The notes below the pieces were generated by a model that was given only the letters and a program-made list of their open reading frames with translations, did no database searches and was not told the DNA's origin. This document shows, piece after piece, positions 1 to 10,195 of a stretch of DNA of 64,000 bases (positions are counted from its first letter, which is position 1; each line of letters begins with the position of its first letter). The stretch covers positions 1 through 64,000 of the forward strand of contig JAKCPI010005252.1 of assembly GCA_023213315.1 (NCBI GenBank), in the 5' to 3' direction. A program made the position numbers and the translations under genes. This stretch comes from Euborellia annulipes. Taxonomy: Eukaryota; Arthropoda; Insecta; Dermaptera; Anisolabididae.

Positions 1-99
1 AATAGATAAAATACTAAAAAATATTTTATACCGTTCAAAACGAAATATTCCTTCGACACAGAAAGGTAAGAAAATAAATAAACTCACCAAGAATTGCAG

Positions 100-350
100 A
101 TTGACTTCCTCTTCGCTTCTCGTAGTCGACGTGTCATGGTTAATGGATTGCATCGGTCATTCCTCTGTCATTCCTCTCCAACTAGTCGATCCATGGTTTT
201 TTTCCCTCAACTTTGCCCTCTATAATGATCTTATCGATGCGGGACTCGATCGGAAACACCTCCAAACCTCCAGCTCCTCGAGGTGCGATGTGCCGCCCCA
301 GGAATCCTGAGCAGTCGTCTCCAGCGCAGGTTTTTTCTTAGAACACGTCT
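100..350 (-). pseudogene. GC-richer island, possible LINE reverse-transcriptase tail relic
   Basis: This stretch is clearly richer in G+C than its flanks. On the minus strand (about 253 down to 184) one frame reads an EGK-V-EGK-K stretch followed by WID. That resembles the linker after the thumb domain of some LINE reverse transcriptases. The frame then stops, and neighbouring frames carry the rest only in pieces. A GTGAGT-like donor follows on the minus strand near 93, so a short host exon is the alternative. No intact gene is supported. Confidence 0.2.
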
Positions 351-470
351 CGGACCTATACAAAAAGATCAGTGTTTGCAGCAGTCTAATTTTACTTGAT
401 TTACACAGAGTTAATTTAAAATAAAAAATTTATTTCGTTTGTGTTTATTAAAGCTTTTGTGGTTTGAAAT

Positions 471-703
471 ATTATTAGGAGAATTTTTAATTATAGACCA
501 CACTTTTGTATTAAATATTTATTAAAAATACGATAAATACTGACTGCTTATTCTGCAGCCGTTATCAAGCACTGTACACTTGCTCCGACTCAAGTGAACT
601 GGCTGCAGAAAAAGCAGTCGAAACTTGTTGTACAGTATTTATGTATTTTTAATAAATATTTAATACAAAATGTGGTCTATGATTAAAAATTCTCCTAATA
701 ATA
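471..703. repeat. Foldback element, about 85-bp arms
   Basis: The left arm starts ATTATTAGGAGAATTTTTAA and the right arm ends with its reverse complement. Both arms hold the block ATTAAATATTTATTAAAAAT. The arms enclose a GC-richer centre of about 60 bp that contains CTGCAG and AGCAGTC. There is no coding capacity. The layout is that of a foldback MITE, and the superfamily cannot be told. Confidence 0.7.
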
Positions 704-3300
704 AATAGTTTCTTTCGTTTTTTCATTTTTTTTGTCTGTTGATCAAATTATTGTATTAGATTATTAAGGTGTACCTTGTTTCATTATATTTCATCTCGCT
801 GCGTTTTCTTTGAAACATTCTGGCTTAAAACAGCTCAAGTTTTTTTTATCTCTCTAGAAAATTTCTTGATAGATATATATATATATATGATGAAGAGAGA
901 TCTCCGAGCTCCAAACATCCGAAATAACTTATAAAAAGATTTAAAATATCTGGCACGTTTTAATTTAATTTCCCCCTTTCTCTCAATAAATTATATATTT
1001 ATATAAAATATTAATAATTATTATACTGTAGTATAGAAAATTTAAAAAAAATTTGCAAATTAATAGATTAAAGAAATTAAAAATTTTATTTTTACTAAAA
1101 TTAGATAAAGTTATTTTACATTTCAAAAGTCAAGAAATAAAAAAATTTGCCCTTTAGATAAAGAAATAAATAAAAATAGAAGCCAAATTTTATCATTCCT
1201 TGACTCAAGGACCACCTCGCTATAAAGACATAAGAGTTACTAATTAATAATATGATTGGAAAATTAGAGTGATGAAAATAAATAAACTCCCCAAATGGCA
1301 AATTGAGATGACGTTGAGTTAACTTGCATCAACGACAAGAAAAATTCTGTTATCGAAATAAAAAAATGAATCATATTTTTTGTTGCTCTCAAATGACAAT
1401 TCAAATTTAAATATTTGCATAAAACTAAAGTTACCCTAATAAAATAAATAAATTCAGTTTGAACTCTCGATCAAGAAAAAACCCTTAAACTTTGTTAAAT
1501 CCTTTATTTGAATTGATTTGGAAATGTTTTTCTTAAAAGATTAGAGTCCCTGACGCCCAGAGTTAATTTAAAATTAAATAAAAATTGGTCTCCTTTTCAT
1601 TTTTTTTATATATTTGTTCATTAAGTCTTACCTTGTTTAATGATATTTGATCGCTTGCATTTTCATTGAAACATTCTGGCTTAAAATTGATGAATTATTT
1701 TCTCTCCTTTTTTTATATACTATCATTAATTTCAATTCTAATAAGATGAATAAAACAAATAAAATTCTATGATATATATATATATATATGATGCTGGATA
1801 TTGTATTCCTTCTGAGTTGCAAAAACATGCTTTGAAGAGAAGTCTTTTGGTCCAAATCACATCTAAAATGAAAAATAAATAAGATTAATTCATTTACTTA
1901 AATAATTACAAAAAGATTTAATTGAGATGGAGAAGATGACAAATACATTTCTGCTTGCATCTAATTTTAAAAATTATTTATATAAATACTTCTAAACATG
2001 TGATTTAATCTTGATAGAATTAAATTTCCTCCCTATTCACTCTCAATTATTTGATAGGAATAAGAATTTAAAAAAATCCAGTAAATAATAATTTTCAAAA
2101 CTAGGAATAGTTGAAAAATATTTTAAAACAAAACTGTCAAAGTGAAGGAAATAGTGAATGAGTTAATAAAACGAATAATCTATTTAGTTTATATAATGTA
2201 GATATTAAATTAAAAATAAATATTAAATAATTAAAAGAATAAAAGAAATGAAATATTAAATAAAAGTGAAAATAAAATTTGACAGACAGACAAAGAAAAG
2301 GTTATCATATTTAATCAAAAGTTTAGAATATTTTTAATTACCTTGTTTAATGATGATATTTAATTGCTATCCATTTTCTTTGAAACATTCTGGCTTAACA
2401 CGGCTCAAGTTTTTTACTTCACTTGGAAAATTTCATGAAATATATATATATATATGATAGTATGCCCTACAAAACTCCAAATGAAAGGGATGTCTTTTGC
2501 TCTAAATCACATCTAAAATAAAAAATAAATAAATTTATTACTCCCTGACGCCCGGAGTTAATTTAAAATAAATAATTGGTGCTTTGATTTTGTTATATCA
2601 AAAATTATTGAGGCTTACCTTGCTTCATGTTTCATTTCTATCCATTTAAATTCTATGATATATATATATTTGAGTGACATAATATTCTCTCAGAGCTCCA
2701 AACATACGAGTTGAAGAGTCTTTTGGTTCAAATCACATCTAAAATGAAAAAAGCAATCATTTAATAAAGAATTTTAACATAAATAATTATATAAAGATTT
2801 GAAATAATGAGTGATTAAAATACTATCTTAAAAATAAAAAAATGATTTCTATAAATACTTCTAAACATGTAATTAAATTATTTCTATTGCTTAATCTTGA
2901 AAGAAATAGTATTATTATTAAATAAATGTTTTTTTTTCCCTTCAACTGACTGTTGGAATTATAATGTTGAAAAGTTCATTAAATAATAATTTTACAAATT
3001 AGGGATAAAAGAAATAAGAAAAATAATTTTAAACAAAACACAATTATTTAAACAAATTAAAAATTAAAGGAAAAAAAAAATTTATTTGTCAAAGTGGAGG
3101 AAATAGTGAATGAGTTAATAAAATGAATAATCTATTTGATTTTTATAATTTGCATTCCGAATTAATTGTAAAATAAATATTAAATGATTAAAAGAAATGA
3201 AATATTAAATAAAAAGTGAAAATAAAATTTGACAGACATACAAAGAAGGGTTATCATATTTAATCACGAGTTTAGAATATTTTTAATTATTTAATTTATT
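704..3300. repeat. Diverged local duplication array, AT-rich
   Basis: The block CTTACCTTG..TCATTT..GAAACATTCTGGCTTAA recurs near 770, 1625, 2338 and 2610. It is followed each time by a short (TA)n run and a segment reading CCAAATCACATCTAAAAT. The longer segments at about 1975-2340 and 2850-3290 are also copies of each other and share AGTGAATGAGTTAATAAAA and AAAATTTGACAGACA. This indicates repeated local duplication of a unit of roughly 0.8-1 kb with later drift. No open frame is shared between units. Confidence 0.7.
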
Positions 3301-3650
3301 GAAAATAATAATCGTGAACCAATTAAATAAATATTTAAATGCATTACTGACCTTAAAAATGGAAATAATTAAGATGAAATATAAATAATTTGATCTGCTG
3401 TTCTGCTGACATGTGAGAAATATTTTCGCCGGCCAAGTCATGGAAGAGATAAAGAGACGCGCCATTCGCTTGCCTTTTCAACCGAGTCAAAGTCAAAGCA
3501 ATCGAGCTTCTCCATTTTATTACTTCTTTTGAAAAAAATTATTATAATTTATATAAAAATAATTAAATATAATTTATTCTATTCAAAAAATTAAATTAAA
3601 TCAATATTTAAAATATATTTGAAAACAATTTGTGAAATGTCAGATGCTAT
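3301..3650. other. AT-rich spacer, no gene seen
   Basis: The stretch is AT-rich with a small GC-richer patch near 3425-3510. No open frame, repeat termini or RNA gene could be supported. Confidence 0.5.
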
Positions 3651-4505
3651 CTCATAGGCAGAGTTGGGTTTTATACACAATTTTGCAGTTTTATACAAAA
3701 ATTGCGGATAAAACTTGTATAAAGAACTAGGGTCCGACCGAAACAAGATTTTCAGCCGAAACCGAAACCGAAACCGAATATTCGGCCTCAACCTTAGTTT
3801 CGGCCGAAACCGTAACCGAAACCGAAACTTGTATTTCCTATAAAAATTTTTTTTCATTTTACCTTTTTTTTTTTTTTTTTTTTTTGAATTTTTTTTCCCT
3901 CCCGTGAAAATCATTTTACCTTTTTTTAGAGAGACTAAAATTTTTTTCTCCCTCAAGAGCAAATTATTTGACCTTTTTACTTTCTCTTACCTATGTATAT
4001 ATGTAATATATATATAGAGAGAAAGTATTGGTTTCATGTCAAAAATTCGATGTCGAGATTTTGATGGATCTTCACGTTTTGAGGTCCCCTGAATCCAAAA
4101 AAGTGGTTTTCCCGACATGGTCTGTCTGTGGGTGGGTGGGTGGGTGTCTGTGTGTGTATGTTCAATTTTAAGCATGAAGGAATTGAGCTACGAGGTTGAA
4201 ATTTTATATTTTAGTTAAACACCCCCGGGACCGGAAAAATAAGCTTTTAATCAAAATCGGCCAAAGAGTACTAGTACTTTACTGATGTACTTTTTCAGTT
4301 TTTTCGATTTTCTCAAAATTCGCTCTAACGATTTTGATTAAAATTCAAAAATCAATTATTTTTTAGATGCTCTTTCAAATGTATATTCTCGTTTTGCCCT
4401 CAAAATTGTTTGAAGCACACTTTACTCTTGTGCTTCATAGGAAAGATAGGAGAAATAAATGGTTGCCATGGTAACCGAATTTAAATCTTTTTCTTTTATT
4501 AGATT

Positions 4506-5177
4506 AAAAATCTGGTGTGACTGGCGCACAGCACACAACTTTCTCTTACCTTCGGTAATCGAAAGTTGTGTACTGTGCTTGTCACACCAGATTTTTTGTG
4601 TCGACATGTATTTAGTTCCCGGCAGTAGGGAATATTTGAATTCAGATGTAAAATTTATAAGTATGGGAAAATATTTATATTTTGTTACCATGGCAACCAT
4701 TTCTCCTATCTTTCCTATGAAGCACAAGAGTAAAGTGTGCTTCAAACAATTTTGAGGGCAAAACGAGAATATACATTTGAAAGAGCATCTAAAAAATAAT
4801 TGATTTTTGAATTTTAATCAAAATCGTTAGAGCGAATTTTGAGAAAATCGAAAAAAACTGAAAAAGTACATCAGTAAAGTACTAGTACTCTTTGGCCGAT
4901 TTTGATTAAAAGCTATTTTTCCGGTCCCGGGGGTGTTTAACTGAAATATAAAATTTCAACCTCGTAGCTCAATTCCTTCATGCTTAAAATTGAACATACA
5001 CACACAGACACCCACCCACCCACACCACAGACAGACCATGTCGGGAAAACCACTTTTTTGGATTCAGGGGACCTCAAAACGTGAAGATCCATCAAAATCT
5101 CGACATCGAATTTTTGACATGAATCCAATACTTTCTCTATATATATATATTACATATATACATAGGTAAGAGAAAGT
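4506..5177 (-). mobile_element. Family A copy inserted in reverse inside another copy
   Basis: One end is the hairpin AATCTGGTGTGACTGG..CACACCAGATT (4506-4596). The other is the AGAGAAAGT hairpin ending at 5177. The related site at 26262-26297 lacks this insertion and reads straight through ATTAAAAATCAATTATT. TAAAAATC is present on both sides here. It is either an 8-bp target duplication or shared end sequence. Confidence 0.75.
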
Positions 5178-5665
5178 AAAAATCAATTATTATTTAAACG
5201 CCCATTTTTTTTTTTTTCGGAGAAAACATACTCTCTCTCTCACAAAACTATCTTCTCTCTTTCTACGCGTTTTAAATTTTTCTACCTTATCTTCGCATTT
5301 GGCCAATGTTAATTTCCTATAGGGATTTGTATGTTAATTTCGATTCAAAAGGGGTCCCCTTTGGAACTTTTTACGCATTTAAAATTTTTTTTTCCAATTC
5401 TTATGAAATTTTGTATTTATTTACGAATCTATATTGTGTATAAAATGTCCAAATATGAGATTAAAATTTTGATAAATAACCATAGTTTATTTGAAGCAGT
5501 CAACATTTAAAATGCAAGTTTGAAACTAAGGTGCTATCCGGAAACTAAATATATCTCGACACAAAAAAATCTGGTGTGACCAGCACAGTGCACAACTTTC
5601 TCTTACCGAAGGGTAAGAGAAAGTTGTGTGCTGTGCGCCAGTCACACCAGATTTTTTTTTTTTTT
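5178..5665 (+). repeat. Module B, internal segment of long family A elements
   Basis: A stretch of about 480 bp nearly identical to 26275-26755. Shared marks include AATTTCCTATAGGGATTT, TCAAAAGGGGTCCCCTTTG and GTTTGAAACTAAGGTGCTAT. It ends in the family A hairpin, whose two halves (AACTTTCTCTTACC and GGTAAGAGAAAGTT) pair perfectly. No protein is evident. Confidence 0.75.
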
Positions 5666-5996
5666 TTTGCATGCGAGTCTCATCCCATTTTTTCAGACTC
5701 TGGTTTCGGCCGGCCGAAAGGTTCGGCCACTTTTTGGCCGAAACCGAAACTACGGCCGAAACCATGATTTTTGGCCGAAACTGGCCGAAAACCGTAACCG
5801 AAACCGAATATTCGGTCGGTTCCTATAAAGAACATTATAAAATATGAAATGTTTTTAAGCTGTTTTTTCAGGGGGGAGGGAGTTGGTTTTTTACAGTTTT
5901 ATACCTTTTATACATCGGCCTAGTTTTATCCGCGATAGTTTTATACATGTATAAAACCGTGTATTATACTCGACGGGATAAAACTTGCCAACTCTG

Positions 5997-6501
5997 CTCA
6001 TAGGTACCAAATTTGAAATTTTCTTCTATTCACAAATATTCAAATAATATTTGATTTTTTTTCTATGACTTTTTTAAATTGCCGGAGGCAAACCTACCGC
6101 AGCTAGTAATTATAAATATGACAATATTTGGGGATTATTATAGAAGGAAGATAAAATTTGAATTTTTTCATATCGTTTAAAAAAAAATAATTCATTACTG
6201 GAGATATCTCATTTTGAATAATGAAGAAATTTGTCTTGACTATGAATTGGCAAAAGAGAAGATGAAAAATTTTTGAGAAAATAAAATTAAGCGTTCCAAA
6301 ACAAGGAACTAACTATTTGAGAACCCGAGGGCATTAAACATGAGAATGACGAGACTCAAATGGACAGGCGAGGAAGCATGAAATCATTTTAATCAGAAAC
6401 CGCATAATGAGTGGTGGCTGTTTGCATCTGTTGTTGTTCGTGAGCCTGAGACCAGTAAAATTGGCACGGAAATGCAAAACATTTTTGTATAGTCAATTGA
6501 A
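5997..6501. other. Unique AT-rich spacer
   Basis: No gene, terminal repeats or tRNA-like sequence seen. The short frames have no recognisable motif. Confidence 0.5.
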
Positions 6502-6658
6502 CATGGGCGTAACTAGGGGGGTGCCTGGCCCTGCCCCCCCCCCTCCAGAAAGCTCCCTGCCCCAAGAAAAATTGAGAAGATATGGGGCTTTCCAGGCCGC
6601 CCAGAGGATAGCTGGTCCCATGGCCTCCTCCCAGCCAAATTCTCTAGTTACGCCCATG
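6502..6658. mobile_element. Short TIR element with GGGCGTAACTAG ends
   Basis: The ends CATGGGCGTAACTAG and CTAGTTACGCCCATG are exact inverted repeats enclosing a G/C-rich core with a long C run. One end of the same family appears at 19563-19600 (GGGCGTAACCAGAGG). It resembles the hAT MITEs in this window, but I found no clean 8-bp TSD. Confidence 0.65.
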
Positions 6659-7445
6659 GTCACACCAGATTAAATCATCAGAAACCTCCTCTGTTCTTCC
6701 TGATGGGGTCAAAAATCTTTTTTTCTTTTTACTTTCTCGTATAGAGAAAGTATTGTAATCGTAAAAAAATTCGACTTCGAGATTTTGATGTTTCTCCACA
6801 TTTTAGACCTCCCTGAGTCCAAAAATACCATTTTTGGCATTATGTCTGTGTGTGTGTGTGTGTGTGTGAACACGATTGCTTAAAAACCAAAGCAGCTAGA
6901 TCGATGAAATTTGGTATATGCTCCTTACACTAAAATTGTAGACTTCTATCAACTTTTGGAGTAAATACGTCACTTGGAAGTAGTACTTTACCTAATAAGA
7001 ATTTTTCAGAAATTTTGAAATTTTCAATTTTTTTAAATTAAAATTAAATATACAAATTTGAACCTTTGTAACAAATAACCTAGTGTTTAATTTGTATATT
7101 TAATTTTAATTTACAAAATGTTTCAACGAGAACCAACGGTCGAAAGTTTAAATCTTATTCAATTTTTTTGTTATATTATGATAAAATACTCTATTTTAAA
7201 AAGTTTTTATTCTTTGACATTTTTACGAAAACTGAATAGTTTTTGAAATAATCACAGAAGAAATAGAAAATATTCGTTAATTTTGGAAAGAAAAATCAAA
7301 ACAAAATCATACAGAAAACATGTAAAATATAAACAAAATGAAAGTTGATAGAAGTCTACAATTTTAGTTTAAGGAGCATATAGCAAATTTCATCCATCTA
7401 GCTGCTTTGGTTTTTAAGCAATCGTGATTCACACACACACCCAGA

Positions 7446-8213
7446 CATAGGCGTAGCCAGAGATTTTTGATGGGGGGGGGTTAGGATTATTTCTCCCCCC
7501 CCCCCCGACTAATAGGGAGTATAAGGCGTCTAATGAAATATATGACTAGCCACTTACCCCACCTTCGCTTCGCCCCCCTGGACCCCCCGAGGTGGCTCGG
7601 GCCCGCCCTTTCTTAATTAAGTGCCGCAATTTTTCAATCAACTCGTATCAGGCAATAAATAATGCAAATCTCTTAATTTTATGTATATGGGCCTAAAATA
7701 CCGGGGTGTCTCTCTATGTGTTTCTCTTGACCAGACTCCTATCTCAGACCTCTTTAAGAAAAAAAAAAAAAAAAATTTCTTTATATAATAATTTTTATTA
7801 TTTTTCATTTGCGAGATTTAATCAATTTTAAGCGGCTTTAATCTATATATGAAATATATAGAGAGAAAAAGTATTTTGTATTATAGAGCTTAAATATCTA
7901 GTCATGGCTTGGGTCCAATGGGGGGGGGGTTTGAACCCCCAAATCCCCCCCCGTGGCTACGCCTATGCAGGGCCGGATCTAGGGGGGCAGTGGGTGCACG
8001 TGCCCCGGGCGGCAGATATCAGGGGGCGGCAAATTTTGCGTCTCTAAAAAAAGGTAAAATATTTTTTCGGACGGGAAAATTTGATTCCGCGAAAAAAAAA
8101 AAAAAAAGAATTTTCGCAGAAAAATTTTTGAGATCAGGGAAAATTTTAAGGAGGGGCGGCAAATTAAATTTTGCCCCCCTTAAAAATCTCCTAGTTCCGG
8201 CCCTGCGCCTATG
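7446..8213 (+). mobile_element. hAT-type element with TAGGCGTAGCC ends, holding a second hAT
   Basis: The ends CATAGGCGTAGCCA and TGGCTACGCCTATG are inverted repeats. TSD is CACCCAGA (7438-7445) against CTCCCAGA (8214-8221), 8 bp with one mismatch. A second copy lies in reverse at 47196-47853. The body contains long G or C runs, a GC-rich GGCTCGGGCCCGCCC stretch and a family A hairpin fragment. No transposase. The right end was split by the element at 7968-8205. Confidence 0.85.
7968..8205. mobile_element. hAT MITE with GGCCGGATCTAGG ends, TSD CGCCTATG
   Basis: The element begins CAGGGCCGGATCTAGG and ends CCTAGTTCCGGCCCTG. TSD CGCCTATG occurs at 7960-7967 and 8206-8213 and is cut from the terminus of the enclosing element. 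At 238 bp it cannot code for transposase. A run of A at 8093-8107 and GGGCGGCAAATT repeats lie inside. Confidence 0.9.
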
Positions 8214-8246
8214 CTCCCAGACGTAATATATACGAGAAAGTCTCGG

Positions 8247-8860
8247 GGGAAGTCATTCCCCATATTTTTATAAAATGAATAATCTCAATTTCATTTAAAA
8301 GAATGAATAAATAGGCGATGACGCAAATAGCGTCAGATGTAGTGAGTGAGTGACGTTCAAACAAAAAACACCTGGTGTAGCTACCGGCCGCCGTGTCAAT
8401 ATTTTCTCAATTAAATGACGTAGACTTTGTACATAGACTAGGAAGTGAATTCTGATAAGGAAAAGTTACCAAATTTCTTTCTTTTCTTTTTTATAAACGT
8501 CGACCGTCTAGTGATACCAAATCAACTATTAAATAATTGCTTTCGTGCTTGAAGACACCCGTAGCCAGAAATTACATTATTTCCTATCTCTAACTCCTCC
8601 TCCTCCTGCTTTCGTCTCTGGATTCTTTTATCCAACCTTCTTCTATGCTCTGGAGGATGTCCTAGTTGAGGAGGGACTCCCTCACTCCCCCACCGACTCC
8701 CTTTCGAAGAATGCATCACTGAGAGGGACGTCCCTTCCACAGGACGGGATGCCACAGCAACTCCCTCGTCTCGAAGGCCATTGTGATGAGATCCGATATT
8801 CCAATCCAGGACTTGCTTGAGGATTCGTTTACATTAAATAAATATTTAATAAATCCCCAT
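8247..8860. other. Unique stretch with a GC-richer patch
   Basis: The patch at about 8540-8820 has balanced composition and open frames on both strands (77 codons on minus, 91 on plus). Neither has a motif I recognise. The segment CCAATCCAG..CTTGAGGAT..GTTTACATT near 8800 recurs at 9661-9697, so at least part is repetitive. A decayed element is likelier than an exon. Confidence 0.35.
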
Positions 8861-8861
8861 T

Positions 8862-8922
8862 TGAACGCGGATCTTCTTTGTAGAGGCCGACACCCTAGCC
8901 CGCTACACCAGCGAGCCCCCCA
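8862..8922 (-). repeat. tRNA-like SINE head fragment
   Basis: On the minus strand TGGTGTAGCGGGCTAGG resembles an RNA polymerase III A box. About 40 bases later CGCGTTCAAATGG resembles a B box. The fragment does not fold as a full tRNA. Confidence 0.45.
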
Positions 8923-9050
8923 TTGAATAATATCAAATTAAAATTTAATGATGGAGAAAATGGCTGTTTAATTTGTTAAGGATTGCGAATAGCAGCCAGG
9001 AAAAAATCAAATCAGACAAAAAATTAGATCAATTTTTATCAGATTTATTT

Positions 9051-9096
9051 GATCGTCGTCGTTTCGGACGCCAGTCGCGCCCTTCCTCAGGACCTA
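9051..9096 (-). ncRNA. Hammerhead-like ribozyme in PLE end
   Basis: On the minus strand CTGAGGA is followed by a stem II candidate (GGGCGC with GCGTCC) and GAAAC. CTGAGGA fits the CUGANGA core. The cleavage side reads GAAACGACGAC instead of GAAACGTC, so the copy is probably inactive. Confidence 0.5.
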
Positions 9097-9326
9097 TGAT
9101 CGATACATGATGTATAATTACTATAAATTAACAACAAAGACAATCGTTTTTCTTCTCCTTCATTTTCCCTCTATACTTACAATCAATTGTCAATCAAATA
9201 CAGATGGAGGTATTTTTAGCGAAAACTGAAATCGTGTATGAAACAAAAAATTTCAATATGCGACACACTGAATGCATTCTTCGATGGCATTGCCTTAAGC
9301 ACTTTGCAGTCAATGAGTTAACATTT

Positions 9327-9372
<46 letters not shown>

Positions 9373-9383
9373 TAAGAATCATA

Positions 9384-9423
9384 GGTCCTGAGGAAGGGCG
9401 CGACTGGCGTCCGAAACGTCGAC
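9384..9423 (+). ncRNA. Hammerhead-like ribozyme in PLE end
   Basis: GTC, CTGAGGA, a 6-bp stem II (GGGCGC/GCGTCC with one wobble), GAAA, a 2-bp stem III (AC/GT), C at the cleavage position, then GAC closing stem I. It keeps all core positions. One extra A lies between the core and stem II, as in the other PLE copies here. Stem I is only 3 bp. Confidence 0.6.
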
Positions 9424-9518
9424 GATCAAATAAATCTGATAAAAATTGATCTAATTTTTTGTCTGATTGGATTTTTTCCTGGCTGCTATTCGCAATCCTT
9501 ATTTAAAATTTAATAATA

Positions 9519-9955
9519 CTAGCCGCGTCGCCCGCCTTCGGCGGGCTTCGCACTGACCGGGGGCTTCGCCCCCTGGACCCCCTCCAGCTGGCTCGGGCCC
9601 GCCTGCGGCGGACCCTCGCCTTTGCTTCTTACTAATGAAAAGAAAAGAATTACTACCTATTCCAATCCAGTGCCTGCTTGAGGATTTGTTTACATTCATG
9701 GAATACACAAATGAAAAGAATACATAAATATTTCTCTATACATTTCCTATGGGAGAAATCGTAACTTTAAAAATTAATAACTCAAAAAGTTATGGGAATT
9801 TCGGGATGGAAATAATTTTCCTGTAATCTCGAGAAGGTCCTCTTTATGCATAAAAAATTTCATTTCAAAATTCCAACGGGAAGTTGCCTAAATAGAGCGT
9901 GACAGACAGACAGACGGACATTAGTGAATTATATATATAGATTTTATATGCAAAA
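9519..9955 (+). repeat. Dispersed repeat C, GC-rich head and GACAGACAGACGGACA tail
   Basis: It starts near ACTAGCCGCGTCGCCCGCC and runs through GGCTCGGGCCCGCCTGCGG. It then carries GGGAGAAATCGTAACTTTA and TTCCAACGGGAA and ends with GACAGACAGACGGACA and a TA-rich tail. A second copy is at 43940-44385, and a weaker relative may be at 26940-27090. The class is not certain. Confidence 0.65.
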
Positions 9956-10195
9956 TTATTGTGGGATTTTTTCCTTTATAATGCATCAACTCTGAAACTA
10001 CTTAACGGATATTTTTTTTTTTTTTATTTTTTTTTTTATTACTGCTTTTTTAATTCTCTCTCTCGTAGTTCGATGATTTTATTTTAAGCCATTTGATACC
10101 AAATGGCCTATATATGTTAATATATATAGAGAGAAAGTATTGGATTCATGTAAAAATTCGATGTCGAGATTTTGATGGATATTGCGGTCCCCTGA

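Larger units (their letters stand above)
3979..5668 (+). mobile_element. Family A+B composite carrying an inverted family A copy
   Basis: Reading rightward: a family A body (3979-4475), its linker, then at 4506-5177 a complete family A copy in the opposite direction, then module B ending in the CACCAGATTTTT hairpin. The result is a large palindrome with arms 3979-4475 and 4683-5177, about 495 bp each and nearly identical. The arms share variants seen in no other copy here (TTTCCCGACATGG, CGCTCTAACG, CAAAATTGTTTGAAG). No coding function is seen. Confidence 0.8.
3728..5825. mobile_element. Inner hAT-type element rich in CCGAAA repeats, TSD TAAAGAAC
   Basis: The ends are TAGGGTCCGACCGAA and, read inward from the right, TAGGAACCGACCG. 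TSD TAAAGAAC lies at 3720-3727 and 5826-5833. The subterminal zones (3735-3835 and 5700-5820) are runs of CCGAAACCGAAAC with GAATATTCGG, an array of short motifs of the kind hAT transposases bind. There is no transposase frame. The element is interrupted at about 3975-5668 by the family A+B composite. Confidence 0.85.
3659..5996. mobile_element. Outer hAT-type element, TSD CTCATAGG
   Basis: The element begins CAGAGTTGGGTTTTATA and ends GATAAAACTTGCCAACTCTG. These form imperfect terminal inverted repeats. An 8-bp duplication, CTCATAGG, lies at 3651-3658 and 5997-6004. The 8-bp TSD and the CAG..CTG ends are characteristic of hAT transposons. No transposase is present. Its own sequence is only about 240 bp, so it was a MITE before a second hAT element inserted at 3728-5825. 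Confidence 0.85.
6732..8246. repeat. Family A-prime inverted repeat interrupted by hAT elements
   Basis: The left arm (about 6732-6960) starts with the ACTTTCTCGTATAGAGAAAGT hairpin, then a segment with TTCGACTTCGAGATTTTGAT, a (GT)n run and a segment with AGCAGCTAGATCGATGAAAT. The same segments return in reverse at 7330-7440 and, after the hAT insertion, at 8222-8240 (ACGAGAAAGT). It is a cousin of family A with about 75% resemblance by eye. The central part holds another short inverted repeat around 7050-7120. Confidence 0.65.
8990..9497. mobile_element. Penelope-like element ends, head-to-head inverted pair
   Basis: Two arms of about 110 bp mirror each other. Each carries the outer terminus GGATTGCGAATAGCAGCCAG, an AT-rich stretch with AAAAATTGATCTAATTTTT, and a hammerhead-like core. 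They enclose about 280 bp that includes a run of some 40 T (9329-9367). Hammerhead motifs in repeated ends are a known PLE property (Cervera and De la Pena). No GIY-YIG or RT sequence remains. Confidence 0.7.

Noticed and set aside
3591..3962. Open frame of 123 codons with repeated R/F/R/L residues
   Set aside because: The repeated residues come from the CCGAAA motif array of a hAT element and an A-run (poly-Lys).
8522..8820. Balanced-composition patch open on both strands, candidate exon
   Set aside because: Part recurs at 9661-9697 and no splice-consistent reading or motif was found. More likely a decayed element.
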